This document shows positions 25,862 to 34,057 of a stretch of 64,000 nt of DNA, piece after piece. Position numbers and translations under genes: made by a program. Each line of letters begins with the position of its first letter. Position 1 is the first letter of the stretch. The stretch is from positions 3,410,001 through 3,474,000 of the forward strand of contig NZ_CP029378.1 in the NCBI RefSeq assembly GCF_003268675.1, read 5' to 3'. Source of the stretch: Streptomyces bacillaris (GTDB taxonomy: Bacteria; Actinomycetota; Actinomycetes; Streptomycetales; Streptomycetaceae). Under the pieces are notes generated by a model, which had not been told where the DNA came from, did not search any database, and saw only the letters and a list, made by a program, of their open reading frames with translations.

Positions 25862-26575
25862 ATGACGGACAGCCCGCGCCCCCATGACACCCCCGCCGAC
25901 CTGCCCGGACCGGCCGACCTGCCGGGCCTGGCCGACCTGGCCGACCGCTGGCGGGAGACGCTGCTCGCCGCCCGCGCGGGGGCGGCGGGCCCCGACCCCC
26001 TCCCGTACGCCGAGAACCTCCTCGCCCGGTGGGCCGAACCGCACCGGCGCTACCACACCACCGCCCATCTGACGGCGGTGCTGGACCGGATCGACACCCT
26101 CGCCCCGTACGCCGACGATGTGCACGCGGTACGGCTGGCCGCCTGGTTCCACGACGCGGTGTACCGGCCCGACCGTACGGAGAACGAGGAGCGCAGCGCC
26201 GCCCTCGCCGAACGGGCGCTGCCCGAGGCGGGGGTGGCCGAGGCGGTGACGGCGGAGGCGGCGCGGCTGGTGCGGCTCACCGTGACGCACGACCCGGCCG
26301 AGGGGGACCGCGACGGCGAGGTGCTGTGCGATGCGGACCTGGCGGTGCTGGCGAGCGGCCCGCAGGAGTACGCGGCCTACGCGGCACAGGTGCGGGAGGA
26401 GTACGGGTTCGTCCCCGACGAGGCGTTCCGGGCGGGGCGGGCGGCGGTGCTGCGGCAACTCCTGGCGCTGCCGAGGCTGTTCCGTACCCCGTACGGGGCG
26501 GCCGAGTGGGAGGAGCGGGCCCGGCACAACCTGGCGACGGAGCTGGAGCTGCTGGAGCCGTCCGGTGCACGGTGA
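25862..26575 (+). CDS. HD-superfamily metal-dependent phosphohydrolase-like protein
   Basis: A 237-aa protein. The metal-site elements of the HD fold are visible: RRYHTTAHLTAVL (first His), AAWFHDAVYRP (the HD pair at about residues 96-97), the conserved ENEERSA helix, and LTVTHDPAE plus LCDADLAVLA with the last Asp. This is the pattern of the predicted HD phosphohydrolase group COG4339. Substrate unknown. N-terminal ~20 residues are Pro/Asp-rich. The gene stands alone between divergent and downstream neighbours. Confidence 0.8.
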   Translation: MTDSPRPHDTPADLPGPADLPGLADLADRWRETLLAARAGAAGPDPLPYAENLLARWAEPHRRYHTTAHLTAVLDRIDTLAPYADDVHAVRLAAWFHDAVYRPDRTENEERSAALAERALPEAGVAEAVTAEAARLVRLTVTHDPAEGDRDGEVLCDADLAVLASGPQEYAAYAAQVREEYGFVPDEAFRAGRAAVLRQLLALPRLFRTPYGAAEWEERARHNLATELELLEPSGAR

Positions 26576-26665
26576 CCGGCGGTCGGTCCGGTGCGCGGTG
26601 ATCCCGGGGGTGGATATCCGGGTCCCGGGTCGGCAAATGTTCCGGTTCCTTCACGGAGTTGTTCC

Positions 26666-26698
26666 GGTCATGACCTGCCCCGGCCTGTGACGCGTCAC
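26666..26698. promoter_or_regulatory. Two perfect palindromes upstream of the beta-propeller lipoprotein gene
   Basis: GGTCATGACC at 26666-26675 and GTGACGCGTCAC at 26687-26698, with centres about 22 bp (two helical turns) apart, 63-95 bp before the ATG. The spacing suits cooperative binding by a dimeric regulator. No matching regulator gene is adjacent. Confidence 0.35.
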
Positions 26699-26760
26699 GA
26701 ACGCTAACGTCTGGCATCGCAGTTGCACACACTCTGACGACTCCACGGGGGTACGACTCC

Positions 26761-28008
26761 ATGTTCAAGGGGAATGCGGCACACGGCACGACGGCCGGCA
26801 GATATTCACGGCGGCGAATACTACGACTGGCCGGGGCCGGGCTCACGATGACGGCGCTCGGGGCCGGGCTGACCGGCTGCGAGGACGATCTCTCGACCGG
26901 CGGCGAAGGCAGCATTCCGCCGCCGCGCACCGCTTCTCCCAGCGCCGGCACGGGCACCGAGGACGGCCAGGCCCCCGCCCCTCTGTGGACGAAGTCCACC
27001 TCCGCCCAGACCTACGGGGACAACGACGAACTCGTCGCCGTCGACGGCGTGGTGATCGCGAGCGGTGACCCGCTGGCCGCCCTGGAGGGGACGACCGGCG
27101 GGACGCGCTGGTCGCTGGCGGGCGGCGCGGTCCCCGGCGCACCGCTGCTGCTGGGCGCCGGCACCCTGTATCTGGCCAGCGGGAAGTACGACGGCAACGT
27201 CGTCGGGTACGCCCCGGCCACCGGCAAGGAGACCTGGCGCAGCCACCTGGGCAAGGAGTACCGCCAGCCGAGGCCGGTCGCGGTGGACGAGCAGCAGGTG
27301 TACGTCATCGCGGAGATCCTGGAGGCCGACAACTCCTCCCGTACGAATGTGATCGCCGCGCTCAACAGCCGTACGGGCAAGGTCGTCTGGAAGGAGCAGC
27401 GCGACCTCGGCACCCAGCAGAACGGTGTGCACGCCGCCGTCCGGGGCCGCTACCTGGTCTACACGGACTTCAAGCAGAATCTCACCGTCCGCGACACCGC
27501 CACCGGCCGGCAGGTGTGGACGCAGAAGACGACGAAGACGAGTTACGGCCCCTTCGCCGTCCACGAGGACCTGGTGATCGTCCCGCAGGGGCAGCGGCTC
27601 CAGGCCTTCGCCCTCGCCGACGGTACGGAGAAGTGGTCCGTGGAGGCCGGGCAGTTCACCACCTTCAGCGAGCCGGCCGTCCTGGACGGCGTCCTCTACA
27701 TCGCGGACAGCGGCCGGACGCTCCGGGCGATCGAGCCGGCGACCGGAAAGAGCGTCTGGCAGTCGACGAGCCTCAAGAAGTCGGGCGGGCAGGTGCCCCG
27801 GCAGTTCGTCCGCGTCGGCTCGACCCTCTACGGGGCCACCGACCTGGACGAGAAGGGCGGCGTCCACGCCTTCGACGCGAAGAGCGGCGAGCTGCGCTGG
27901 ACGTTCAACGACAAGTCCGGCGACTACCACGCCTGGCTGGTGGCCACCGACGGCCGGCACGTCTTCGCCCTGCACGGCAAGAAGCTGCACGCGCTGCCCG
28001 CCGCGTAA
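26761..28008 (+). CDS. PQQ-like beta-propeller lipoprotein
   Basis: Secreted, membrane-anchored protein of 415 aa. The N-terminus has a Tat-like motif (SRRRILRLAGAG) followed by the lipobox LTGC (Cys at residue 40). The mature part, after a Pro/Ser/Thr linker, consists of repeated PQQ-type blades with the signature A-x-TGK-x-x-W: APATGKETWR, NSRTGKVVWK, DTATGRQVWT, EPATGKSVWQ and DAKSGELRWT. Such propellers often act as scaffold or assembly proteins; no PQQ-enzyme active-site residues were noticed. Start ATG 26761. Confidence 0.82.
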   Translation: MFKGNAAHGTTAGRYSRRRILRLAGAGLTMTALGAGLTGCEDDLSTGGEGSIPPPRTASPSAGTGTEDGQAPAPLWTKSTSAQTYGDNDELVAVDGVVIASGDPLAALEGTTGGTRWSLAGGAVPGAPLLLGAGTLYLASGKYDGNVVGYAPATGKETWRSHLGKEYRQPRPVAVDEQQVYVIAEILEADNSSRTNVIAALNSRTGKVVWKEQRDLGTQQNGVHAAVRGRYLVYTDFKQNLTVRDTATGRQVWTQKTTKTSYGPFAVHEDLVIVPQGQRLQAFALADGTEKWSVEAGQFTTFSEPAVLDGVLYIADSGRTLRAIEPATGKSVWQSTSLKKSGGQVPRQFVRVGSTLYGATDLDEKGGVHAFDAKSGELRWTFNDKSGDYHAWLVATDGRHVFALHGKKLHALPAA

Positions 28009-28011
28009 CGG

Positions 28012-28057
28012 TCGGCCCGGCAGCCGGTCCCGTCGTTCGGCCCGGCAGCCGGTCCCG
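28012..28057. repeat. 21-bp direct repeat downstream of the propeller gene
   Basis: Two identical 21-bp copies (28012-28032 and 28037-28057, beginning TCGGCCCGGCAGCC) separated by 4 bp, in the gap between the lipoprotein stop and the MFS gene. Possible remnant of local duplication. Confidence 0.75.
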
Positions 28058-28138
28058 CAGCCGGAAGGGCCCGGGGGCCAGGGGTCCAGGGTCCGGAGGT
28101 CGGGAATGCGTGGGCGTTCTCCGGCGTTGGGACGAGTC

Positions 28139-29473
28139 ATGCCCGACTCCACCTCACGCCAGCGCACATCCATGCCGCTCGCCGTATACATCCTCGGCCT
28201 CTCGGTCTTCGCCCTCGGCACCAGTGAGTTCATGCTGTCGGGCCTGCTGCCACCGATCGCGGACGACATGAACGTCTCGATCCCACAGGCCGGACTCCTC
28301 ATATCCGCCTTCGCGATCGGCATGGTGGTCGGCGCCCCGCTGCTCGCCGTGGCCACGCTGCGGCTGCCGCGCCGGACGACTCTGATCGCGCTGATCTCGG
28401 TCTTCGGCCTGGGGCAGGTGGCGGGCGCGCTGGCTCCGACGTACGAGGTGCTCTTCGCCTCCCGTGTGGTGAGCGCGCTCGCCTGCGCGGGTTTCTGGGC
28501 GGTCGGGGCGGCGGTCGCCATCGCAATGGTCCCGGTGAACCAGCGGGCCCGGGCGATGGCCGTGATGATCGGCGGCCTCTCGATCGCCAATGTGCTGGGC
28601 GTGCCGATGGGGGCCTTCCTCGGTGAGCACCTCGGCTGGCGGTCGGCGTTCTGGGCGGTGGGCGTGGCGTCGGCGGTGGCGCTGGTCGGGGTCGTCACCC
28701 GCATCCCGCACATCCCGCTGCCGGAGCGGAAGCCGGAGCTGCGGCGGGAGCTGGCGATCTACCGGGACCGGCAGGTCTGGCTGGCGGTCGTGATCACCGC
28801 GCTCGCGGCGGGCGGGGTCTTCTGCGCGTTCAGCTATCTCGCGCCGGTGCTGACGGACGTGGCGGGCCTGGACTCGGGGTGGGTGCCGTGGATCCTGGGC
28901 CTCTTCGGGGTCGGCGCGCTGATCGGTACGACGATCGGCGGCCGGGTCGCGGACGCGCACCTCTTCGGGGTGCTGCTGAGCGGCATCACGGCCTCCACGG
29001 TCTTCCTGACGGCGCTGGCCCTCTTCGCCTCCAGCCAGGTCGCGGTGGTGGCGCTGGCGTTCCTGCTGGGCCTGTCGGCGTTCTACACGGCCCCCGCGCT
29101 CAACGCCCGCATGTTCAACGTGGCCGGGGCCGCGCCGACACTGGCCGGGGCCACGACGACGGCCGCGTTCAACCTGGGCAACACGGCCGGCCCGTGGCTG
29201 GGCGGCACGGTGATCGACGCGGACTTCGGCTTCGCGGCGACGGCGTGGGCGGGCGCGGCGATGCTGGTCGTGGCCCTGGCGGCGGTGGCGGTCTCGCTGC
29301 GGCTCCAGCGGGGCGGGGACGGCCCGTCGCGCTCGCGCCTGATCGCGAAGAGCGGGGCGGGAGCTGGGGCTGGGGCTGGGGAGGAACGGTCGGACCGTAC
29401 GGAATCGGCACGTCCGGGCCGCCCGGCGGCGGGGGTCGAGGCGGCCGGTTGCGCGACGGGCGGCACCTCCTGA
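28139..29473 (+). CDS. MFS exporter, Cmx/CmlR-like chloramphenicol efflux family
   Basis: Twelve-helix drug/proton antiporter of the AraJ/Cmx group. 444 aa from ATG 28139. Characteristic stretches: LAVYILGLSVFALGTSEFML (helix 1), GLLPPIADDMNVSIPQAGLLISAFAIGMVVGAPLLAV, the motif-A loop LRLPRRTTLI, ASRVVSALACAGFWAVGAAVA and MIGGLSIANVLGVPMGAFLGEHLGWRSAFW. This pattern is that of actinobacterial chloramphenicol exporters, though specificity is inferred. The last ~40 residues are a Gly/Ala/Arg-rich tail from a GGGGCT repeat. An upstream in-frame start at 28106 is less likely. Confidence 0.82.
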   Translation: MPDSTSRQRTSMPLAVYILGLSVFALGTSEFMLSGLLPPIADDMNVSIPQAGLLISAFAIGMVVGAPLLAVATLRLPRRTTLIALISVFGLGQVAGALAPTYEVLFASRVVSALACAGFWAVGAAVAIAMVPVNQRARAMAVMIGGLSIANVLGVPMGAFLGEHLGWRSAFWAVGVASAVALVGVVTRIPHIPLPERKPELRRELAIYRDRQVWLAVVITALAAGGVFCAFSYLAPVLTDVAGLDSGWVPWILGLFGVGALIGTTIGGRVADAHLFGVLLSGITASTVFLTALALFASSQVAVVALAFLLGLSAFYTAPALNARMFNVAGAAPTLAGATTTAAFNLGNTAGPWLGGTVIDADFGFAATAWAGAAMLVVALAAVAVSLRLQRGGDGPSRSRLIAKSGAGAGAGAGEERSDRTESARPGRPAAGVEAAGCATGGTS

Positions 29474-29537
29474 CAGACCGGGCAGCCCCCTCCGGCACGC
29501 TCCCCACGCCCCCTGGGCACCCCGAGCAACCCAGGCC

Positions 29538-29807
29538 CTAGGGTGCTGCCCGCCCCTTGGGCCGCCGGAGCCCGGCGGCGGTGAGGCGGCGAACCAGTTC
29601 CTTCGAGCCGATCTCCCGGGCCCCGGCCCGTACGGCATCGGCGTAGTACGTCTCCGGTACGTCGTAGTGGTCGCGCTCGAAGGCGCGCGGCGGGCAGCCG
29701 ATCGCGGCGGCGAAGGTGTGCAGTTCCTCGAAGGACACATCGCTGACGAGGTGCGACCAGAGGCGGCCGTGGCCGGGCCAGGTGGGCGGGTCGATGTAGA
29801 GGGTCAC
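29538..29807 (-). CDS. DUF4031 protein
   Basis: An 89-aa protein of the DUF4031 family: MTLYIDPPTWPGHGRLWSHL at the start, then SDVSFEELHTFAAAIGCPPRAFERDHYDVPE and LVRRLTAAGLRRPKGR. The aspartate/histidine-rich pattern is conserved in the family but no activity is established. I chose GTG 29807, which starts exactly at the domain and overlaps the stop of the upstream gene by 4 nt (GTGA). The open frame runs much further 5' but in non-conserved sequence. Second gene of a two-gene unit. Confidence 0.8.
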   Translation of the reverse strand: MTLYIDPPTWPGHGRLWSHLVSDVSFEELHTFAAAIGCPPRAFERDHYDVPETYYADAVRAGAREIGSKELVRRLTAAGLRRPKGRAAP

Positions 29808-30181
29808 CGCCGCAGTACCCCGCCCAGCTCCCCCACCGGCGCCACGGCCACGGCCGCCTTGGTGCACACCCAGTGCGGGTCGGGCCCCAGCTCCGGCTCG
29901 ACGTCGAGCGCGTGCGGCTCGTCCTCCGGGCAGGCGGGGCAGAGCGGCCACCGCCCGTACTTCTCCAGCAGGGCGTCCTGCACGTCCTGGGCGATCAGCC
30001 CGGCGACGAACTCCGCGCCCTCGGGCCACTGCTCGACCCACCACCGGCGGTGCGTCACGGCGTCCTCGACGAACGAGACGACATCGGCCTCGGCGACATC
30101 GCCCGCGACGAGATCGGCCATGACCAGCGCGCGGGCGGAGTGCAGTGCCTGCTCCAGGGGGTTCAGCTCCATGCTCCCCAT
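29804..30181 (-). CDS. Conserved-looking protein with Cys motif, function unknown
   Basis: A 125-aa acidic protein. Residues ~1-75 are helical (LEQALHSARALVMADLVAG, VVSFVEDAVTHRRWWVEQWPEG). The segment WPLCPACPEDEPHALDVEP then CPACP-HWVC fits a small zinc-binding or disulfide cluster (Cys in CPAC and HWVCTK). It is translationally coupled to the DUF4031 gene. Start may be ATG 30181 or the ATG three codons later (30172). I do not recognise the family by function. Confidence 0.68.
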   Translation of the reverse strand: MGSMELNPLEQALHSARALVMADLVAGDVAEADVVSFVEDAVTHRRWWVEQWPEGAEFVAGLIAQDVQDALLEKYGRWPLCPACPEDEPHALDVEPELGPDPHWVCTKAAVAVAPVGELGGVLRR

Positions 30182-30254
30182 TGTGCGCCGGGGGCGGAAG
30201 GAACACCGCCAGAGGTACCGCCAGAGGTACGGACCACAGGGGGTTCACGAGGGG

Positions 30255-30283
30255 TTGACGCACCCCCGGGTTGAAAATACCTT
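30255..30283 (+). promoter_or_regulatory. rpiR promoter, implying a leaderless transcript
   Basis: -35 TTGACG (30255-30260), 17-bp spacer, -10 TACCTT (30278-30283). Transcription should start at about 30290, the first base of the GTG start. No ribosome site is present upstream of that codon, consistent with leaderless translation. Confidence 0.6.
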
Positions 30284-30286
30284 TCA
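30272..30286. promoter_or_regulatory. RpiR-type operator 1, over the -10
   Basis: TGAAAATACCTTTCA: perfect TGAAA/TTTCA arms around 5 bp, the form expected for MurR/RpiR-family sites. It overlaps the -10 of the regulator's own promoter. Confidence 0.65.
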
Positions 30287-30289
30287 GAT

Positions 30290-31207
30290 GTGACCCAAGA
30301 CGTGAAGGAAATTTTCAGCGGCGACTCCCCACCCGCCCCCGCGGCCCTCGCCGCGAAGGTGCGGACGCTCGCGCCCTCCATGACCCGCTCCATGCAGCTG
30401 GTCGCCGAAGCCGTCGCGGGGGACCCGGCCGGCTGCGCCGCCCTCACCGTCACCGGTCTCGCCGAGCGCACCGGCACCAGCGAGGCGACCGTCGTCCGCA
30501 CGGCCCGCCTCCTCGGCTACCCCGGCTACCGGGACCTGCGCCTCGCGCTGGCCGGGCTCGCCGCGCACCAGGAGTCGGGCCGGTCGCCCGCCGTCACGGC
30601 GGACATCGCGGTGGACGACCCGATCGCGGAGGTCGTCGCCAAACTGGCCTTCGACGAGCAGCAGACGCTCGCGGACACCGCCGCCGGGCTGGACACCGTG
30701 CAACTGGGCGCGGCCGTGGCCGCCGCGTCGACCGCCCGCCGCATCGACATCTACGGGGTGGGCGCCTCCTCCCTCGTCGGCCAGGACCTGGCGCAGAAGC
30801 TGCTCCGGATCGGCCTGATAGCCCACGCCCATACCGACCCGCACCTGGCGGTGACCAACGCCGTGCAGCTGCGCGCGGGCGATGTGGCGATAGCCATCAC
30901 GCACTCGGGCTCGACCGGGGACGTCATCGAGCCGCTGCGGGTGGCGTTCGACCGGGGAGCGACGACGGTGGCGATCACCGGGCGGCCCGACGGGCCCGTA
31001 TCGCAGTACGCGGACCATGTGCTGACCACCTCCACGGCCCGCGAGAGCGAGCTGCGGCCCGCCGCCATGTCCAGCCGGACGAGCCAGCTGCTGGTCGTGG
31101 ACTGCCTGTTCATCGGCGTGGCCCAGCGGACGTACGAGACGGCCGCGCCCGCCCTGGCCGCCTCCTACGAGGCGCTGGCCCACCGCCACGCCCCGCGCAC
31201 CCGCTGA
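30290..31207 (+). CDS. RpiR/MurR-family regulator of MurNAc utilisation
   Basis: Transcription factor with an N-terminal HTH_6 domain (residues ~15-95: ALTVTGLAERTGTSEATVVRTARLLGYPGYRDLRLALA) and a C-terminal SIS phosphosugar-binding domain (~130-265: RIDIYGVGASSLVGQDLAQKLLRIG, then ITHSGSTGDVIEPLRVA with the sugar-phosphate Ser). 305 aa, normal length. It is directly upstream of murQ and a PTS permease, so its effector is probably MurNAc-6-phosphate. Two 15-bp operators flank the GTG start (30272-30286 and 30303-30317), supporting autorepression. Translation is probably leaderless. Confidence 0.88.
   Translation: MTQDVKEIFSGDSPPAPAALAAKVRTLAPSMTRSMQLVAEAVAGDPAGCAALTVTGLAERTGTSEATVVRTARLLGYPGYRDLRLALAGLAAHQESGRSPAVTADIAVDDPIAEVVAKLAFDEQQTLADTAAGLDTVQLGAAVAAASTARRIDIYGVGASSLVGQDLAQKLLRIGLIAHAHTDPHLAVTNAVQLRAGDVAIAITHSGSTGDVIEPLRVAFDRGATTVAITGRPDGPVSQYADHVLTTSTARESELRPAAMSSRTSQLLVVDCLFIGVAQRTYETAAPALAASYEALAHRHAPRTR
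30303..30317. promoter_or_regulatory. RpiR-type operator 2, inside the first codons
   Basis: TGAAGGAAATTTTCA matches operator 1 in form (TGAAG/TTTCA, one mismatch). Its centre is 31 bp, about three helical turns, from operator 1, so both face the same side of the DNA. It lies within codons 5-10 of the regulator gene. Confidence 0.5.
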
Positions 31208-31309
31208 CCCCTGCCCCCCCTCCTCCTGTCCCCGTACCTCCTGGCCCCCGGGACGGGCCACGCACCACCCGTACGCGTACGACACCGAGAAAGCAGAGCG
31301 GCCCACACC

Positions 31310-32284
31310 ATGACCTCCACCACCGACACTCCTGGTACTCCTGCCTCCCCCGAGGGCTACGGCGAACTCCGCGCCCAGCTGGCCACGCTCGCCACGGAGG
31401 CGTTCCGCCCCGAGCTGGCCGAGATCGACCGGCTGTCCACGGCGGAGATCGCGCGGCTGATGAACGGCGAGGACGCCACCGTCCCGGCCGCCGTCGCCGA
31501 GCGCCTTCCGGAGATCGCCGCGGCCATCGACGCCGCGGCCGAGCGGATGGCCCGGGGCGGGAGGCTGATCTACGCGGGCGCGGGCACGGCGGGGAGGCTC
31601 GGGGTGCTGGACGCCAGCGAGTGCCCGCCCACCTTCAACACCGACCCGTCGGAGGTCGTCGGCCTGATCGCGGGCGGCCCGTCCGCCATGGTGAAGGCCG
31701 TCGAGGGGGCCGAGGACAGCAAGGAGCTGGCCGCCGCCGACCTGGACGCGCTGAAGCTGACGGCGGACGACACGGTGGTCGGGATCTCCGCCTCGGGCCG
31801 TACGCCGTACGCGATCGGCGCGGTCGAGCACGCCCGCGCGCAGGGCGCCCTGACCGTCGGCCTCTCCTGCAACGCGGGCTCGGCGCTGGCCGCCGCGGCG
31901 GAACACGGCCTGGAGATCGTCACCGGCCCCGAGCTGCTCACCGGCTCCACCCGGCTGAAGGCGGGCACGGCCCAGAAGCTGGTCCTCAACATGATCTCGA
32001 CGATCACGATGATCCGGCTGGGCAAGACGTACGGGAACCTCATGGTCGACGTACGCGCCTCCAACGAGAAGCTGCGGGCCCGCTCCCGGCACATCGTCTC
32101 CCTCGCCACGGGCGCGTCCGACGCCGAGATCGAGGCCGCGCTCGCCGCCACCGACGGCGAGGTGAAGCACGCGATCCTGGTGATCCTCGGCCGGGTCGAC
32201 GCGGCGACGGCGGCCGAGCGGCTGGCGGAGTCGGACGGCCACCTGCGCAGGGCGCTGAACGCCGGGCCCACCACCGCCACCTGA
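31310..32284 (+). CDS. murQ: N-acetylmuramic acid 6-phosphate etherase
   Basis: Cleaves the lactyl ether of MurNAc-6-phosphate, giving GlcNAc-6-phosphate and D-lactate, in cell-wall sugar recycling. 324 aa with a SIS domain: RLIYAGAGTAGRLGVLDASECPPTF (residues ~85-110, including the catalytic Glu of the SECPPTF motif), GLIAGG-x-SAMV, VVGISASGRTPYAIGAVEHA, and the signature LLTGSTRLKAGTAQKLVLNMISTITMIRLGKTYGNLMVD. The C-terminal helices are typical of the family. It follows the RpiR regulator by 102 bp and precedes the PTS permease by 56 bp. Confidence 0.95.
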   Translation: MTSTTDTPGTPASPEGYGELRAQLATLATEAFRPELAEIDRLSTAEIARLMNGEDATVPAAVAERLPEIAAAIDAAAERMARGGRLIYAGAGTAGRLGVLDASECPPTFNTDPSEVVGLIAGGPSAMVKAVEGAEDSKELAAADLDALKLTADDTVVGISASGRTPYAIGAVEHARAQGALTVGLSCNAGSALAAAAEHGLEIVTGPELLTGSTRLKAGTAQKLVLNMISTITMIRLGKTYGNLMVDVRASNEKLRARSRHIVSLATGASDAEIEAALAATDGEVKHAILVILGRVDAATAAERLAESDGHLRRALNAGPTTAT

Positions 32285-32340
32285 CCCACCCCCTCTCTCC
32301 CCCTGCACCACACCCCCCGCACAGCAAGGCACCGAGCACC

Positions 32341-33915
32341 ATGGCCACAGAAGACAAGAACAGCGCCACCGCCGCCGCGATCCTCCCGCTCGTCGGCGGC
32401 GCCGCGAACGTCGGCTCCATCGCCCATTGCATGACCCGGCTCCGCCTGGGCCTGCACGACCGGTCCCTGGTGGACGACGAGGCGCTGAAGGCCCTGCCCG
32501 CCGTGATGGGCGTGGTGGAGGACGAGACGTACCAGATCGTGCTGGGACCGGGCACGGTGGCGCGGGTGACGCCGGAGTTCGAGCGCCTGGTGGCGGAGGC
32601 CCGCGAAACGGAACCGGCGGAGGCACCGACAGCGCCGGAACCGGCACCGGGCGCCCCGGCCTCCGACGACCTGGCGGCCCAGGGTGCGGCGATCAAGGCG
32701 GAGCAGAAGGCGCGGAACGCCACCCCCTTCAAGCTGTTCCTGCGCCGGATCGCCAACATCTTCGTCCCGCTGATCCCGGCGCTGATCGGCTGCGGGATCA
32801 TCGCGGGCCTCAACGGCCTGCTGGTGAACCTGGGGTGGCTGCCCGCCGTGACGCCCGCGCTGGCGGCGATGGCGTCCGGGTTCATGGCGCTGATCGCGGT
32901 GTTCGTGGGTTACAACACGGCGAAGGAGTTCGGCGGTACGCCGATCCTGGGCGGTGCGGTGGCGGCGATCATCGTGTTCCCGGGGGTGGCGAAGATCGAC
33001 GCGTTCGGCCAGACCCTCTCCCCCGGCCAGGGCGGTGTGCTCGGCGCGCTGGGGGCGGCGGTGCTCGCGGTGTACGTGGAGAAGTGGTGCCGCCGGTGGG
33101 TGCCGGAGGCGCTGGACGTCCTGGTCACCCCGACGCTGACGGTGCTGATCTCCGGCCTGGTGACGATCTTCGGCCTGATGTACGTGGCGGGCGAGGTGTC
33201 CTCCGCCATCGGCACGTTCGCGGACTGGCTGCTCTCCAACGGGGGCGCGGGCGCGGGCTTCGTCCTCGGCGGCCTGTTCCTCCCCCTGGTCATGCTGGGC
33301 CTGCACCAGGCGCTGATCCCGATCCACACGACCCTGATCGAGCAGCAGGGCTACACGGTCCTGCTGCCGATCCTGGCGATGGCGGGCGCGGGCCAGGTGG
33401 GCGCGGCGATGGCGGTGTACGTCCGCCTCCCCCGCAACGAGTCGATCCGCCGCACCATCCGGTCCGCGCTCCCGGCCGGCCTGCTGGGCGTCGGCGAGCC
33501 CCTGATCTACGGCGTCTCGCTCCCGCTCGGCCGCCCGTTCATCACGGCGTGCGTGGGCGGCGCGTTCGGCGGCGGCTTCGTCGGCCTCTTCCACCAGCTC
33601 GGCGACACGGTCGGCTCGACCGCCATCGGCCCGTCCGGCTGGGCCCTGTTCCCCCTCCTGGACGGCAACCACGGCCTGGGCTCGACGATCGCGATCTACG
33701 GCGCCGGTCTGCTGGCCGGGTACGTGGCGGGCTTCCTGGCCACGTACTTCTTCGGCTTCAGCAAGGACCTGCTGACGGAGTTCAACGTCTCCCAGGAACC
33801 GCCGTCGTCCACGGTCGCGGCCACAGGCGGCCACCGAACCCCGACCACCCCGGCCACCACCCCACACAACCCCAACGACCCCGACTCCCCGGCGAAGGCC
33901 CCGGCGGGGGTGTGA
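32341..33915 (+). CDS. PTS EIIBC transporter, MurNAc-type (MurP-like)
   Basis: Sugar-specific phosphotransferase permease that imports and phosphorylates its substrate, here probably MurNAc. 524 aa from ATG 32341. Residues 1-95 are an EIIB domain with the phosphocysteine in IAHCMTRLRLGLHD (Cys at ~30). After a Pro/Ala/Glu linker, residues ~140-500 form EIIC with about ten helices, including IFVPLIPALIGCGIIAGLNGL, the GVGEPLIYGVSLPL loop and PSGWALFPLLDGNHGLGST. No EIIA domain is present, so EIIA must come from elsewhere. The last ~35 residues are a Thr/Pro-rich tail. Confidence 0.88.
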   Translation: MATEDKNSATAAAILPLVGGAANVGSIAHCMTRLRLGLHDRSLVDDEALKALPAVMGVVEDETYQIVLGPGTVARVTPEFERLVAEARETEPAEAPTAPEPAPGAPASDDLAAQGAAIKAEQKARNATPFKLFLRRIANIFVPLIPALIGCGIIAGLNGLLVNLGWLPAVTPALAAMASGFMALIAVFVGYNTAKEFGGTPILGGAVAAIIVFPGVAKIDAFGQTLSPGQGGVLGALGAAVLAVYVEKWCRRWVPEALDVLVTPTLTVLISGLVTIFGLMYVAGEVSSAIGTFADWLLSNGGAGAGFVLGGLFLPLVMLGLHQALIPIHTTLIEQQGYTVLLPILAMAGAGQVGAAMAVYVRLPRNESIRRTIRSALPAGLLGVGEPLIYGVSLPLGRPFITACVGGAFGGGFVGLFHQLGDTVGSTAIGPSGWALFPLLDGNHGLGSTIAIYGAGLLAGYVAGFLATYFFGFSKDLLTEFNVSQEPPSSTVAATGGHRTPTTPATTPHNPNDPDSPAKAPAGV

Positions 33916-34057
33916 GGGGGCGGGCCCGGGCCCGGCCCCGGTTCTCCAGGCGGCCTCCCGGCGCCCCCCGACCCCGCCGGGACTAAGCCTCAGGTCCCGC
34001 CCCGCCCCCGCCTCCCGCCCGATCCGTGAGGGCGGCCCCGCTGGCTAGCGTCGTGGC

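Noticed and set aside
26687..26698. Crp site upstream of the beta-propeller gene
   Set aside because: The GTGAC/GTCAC arms are separated by 2 bp, not the 6 bp expected for Streptomyces Crp; kept only as a generic palindrome.
31208..31309. Separate murQ promoter with RpiR or dre site
   Set aside because: No TGAAA/TTTCA or GGTCTAGACC-type motif seen; co-transcription with the regulator is simpler.
30271..32340. One 1214-residue protein from 30271 through the PTS gene
   Set aside because: The part before 32341 is an Arg/Pro-rich shadow of rpiR and murQ; the PTS protein starts at ATG 32341.
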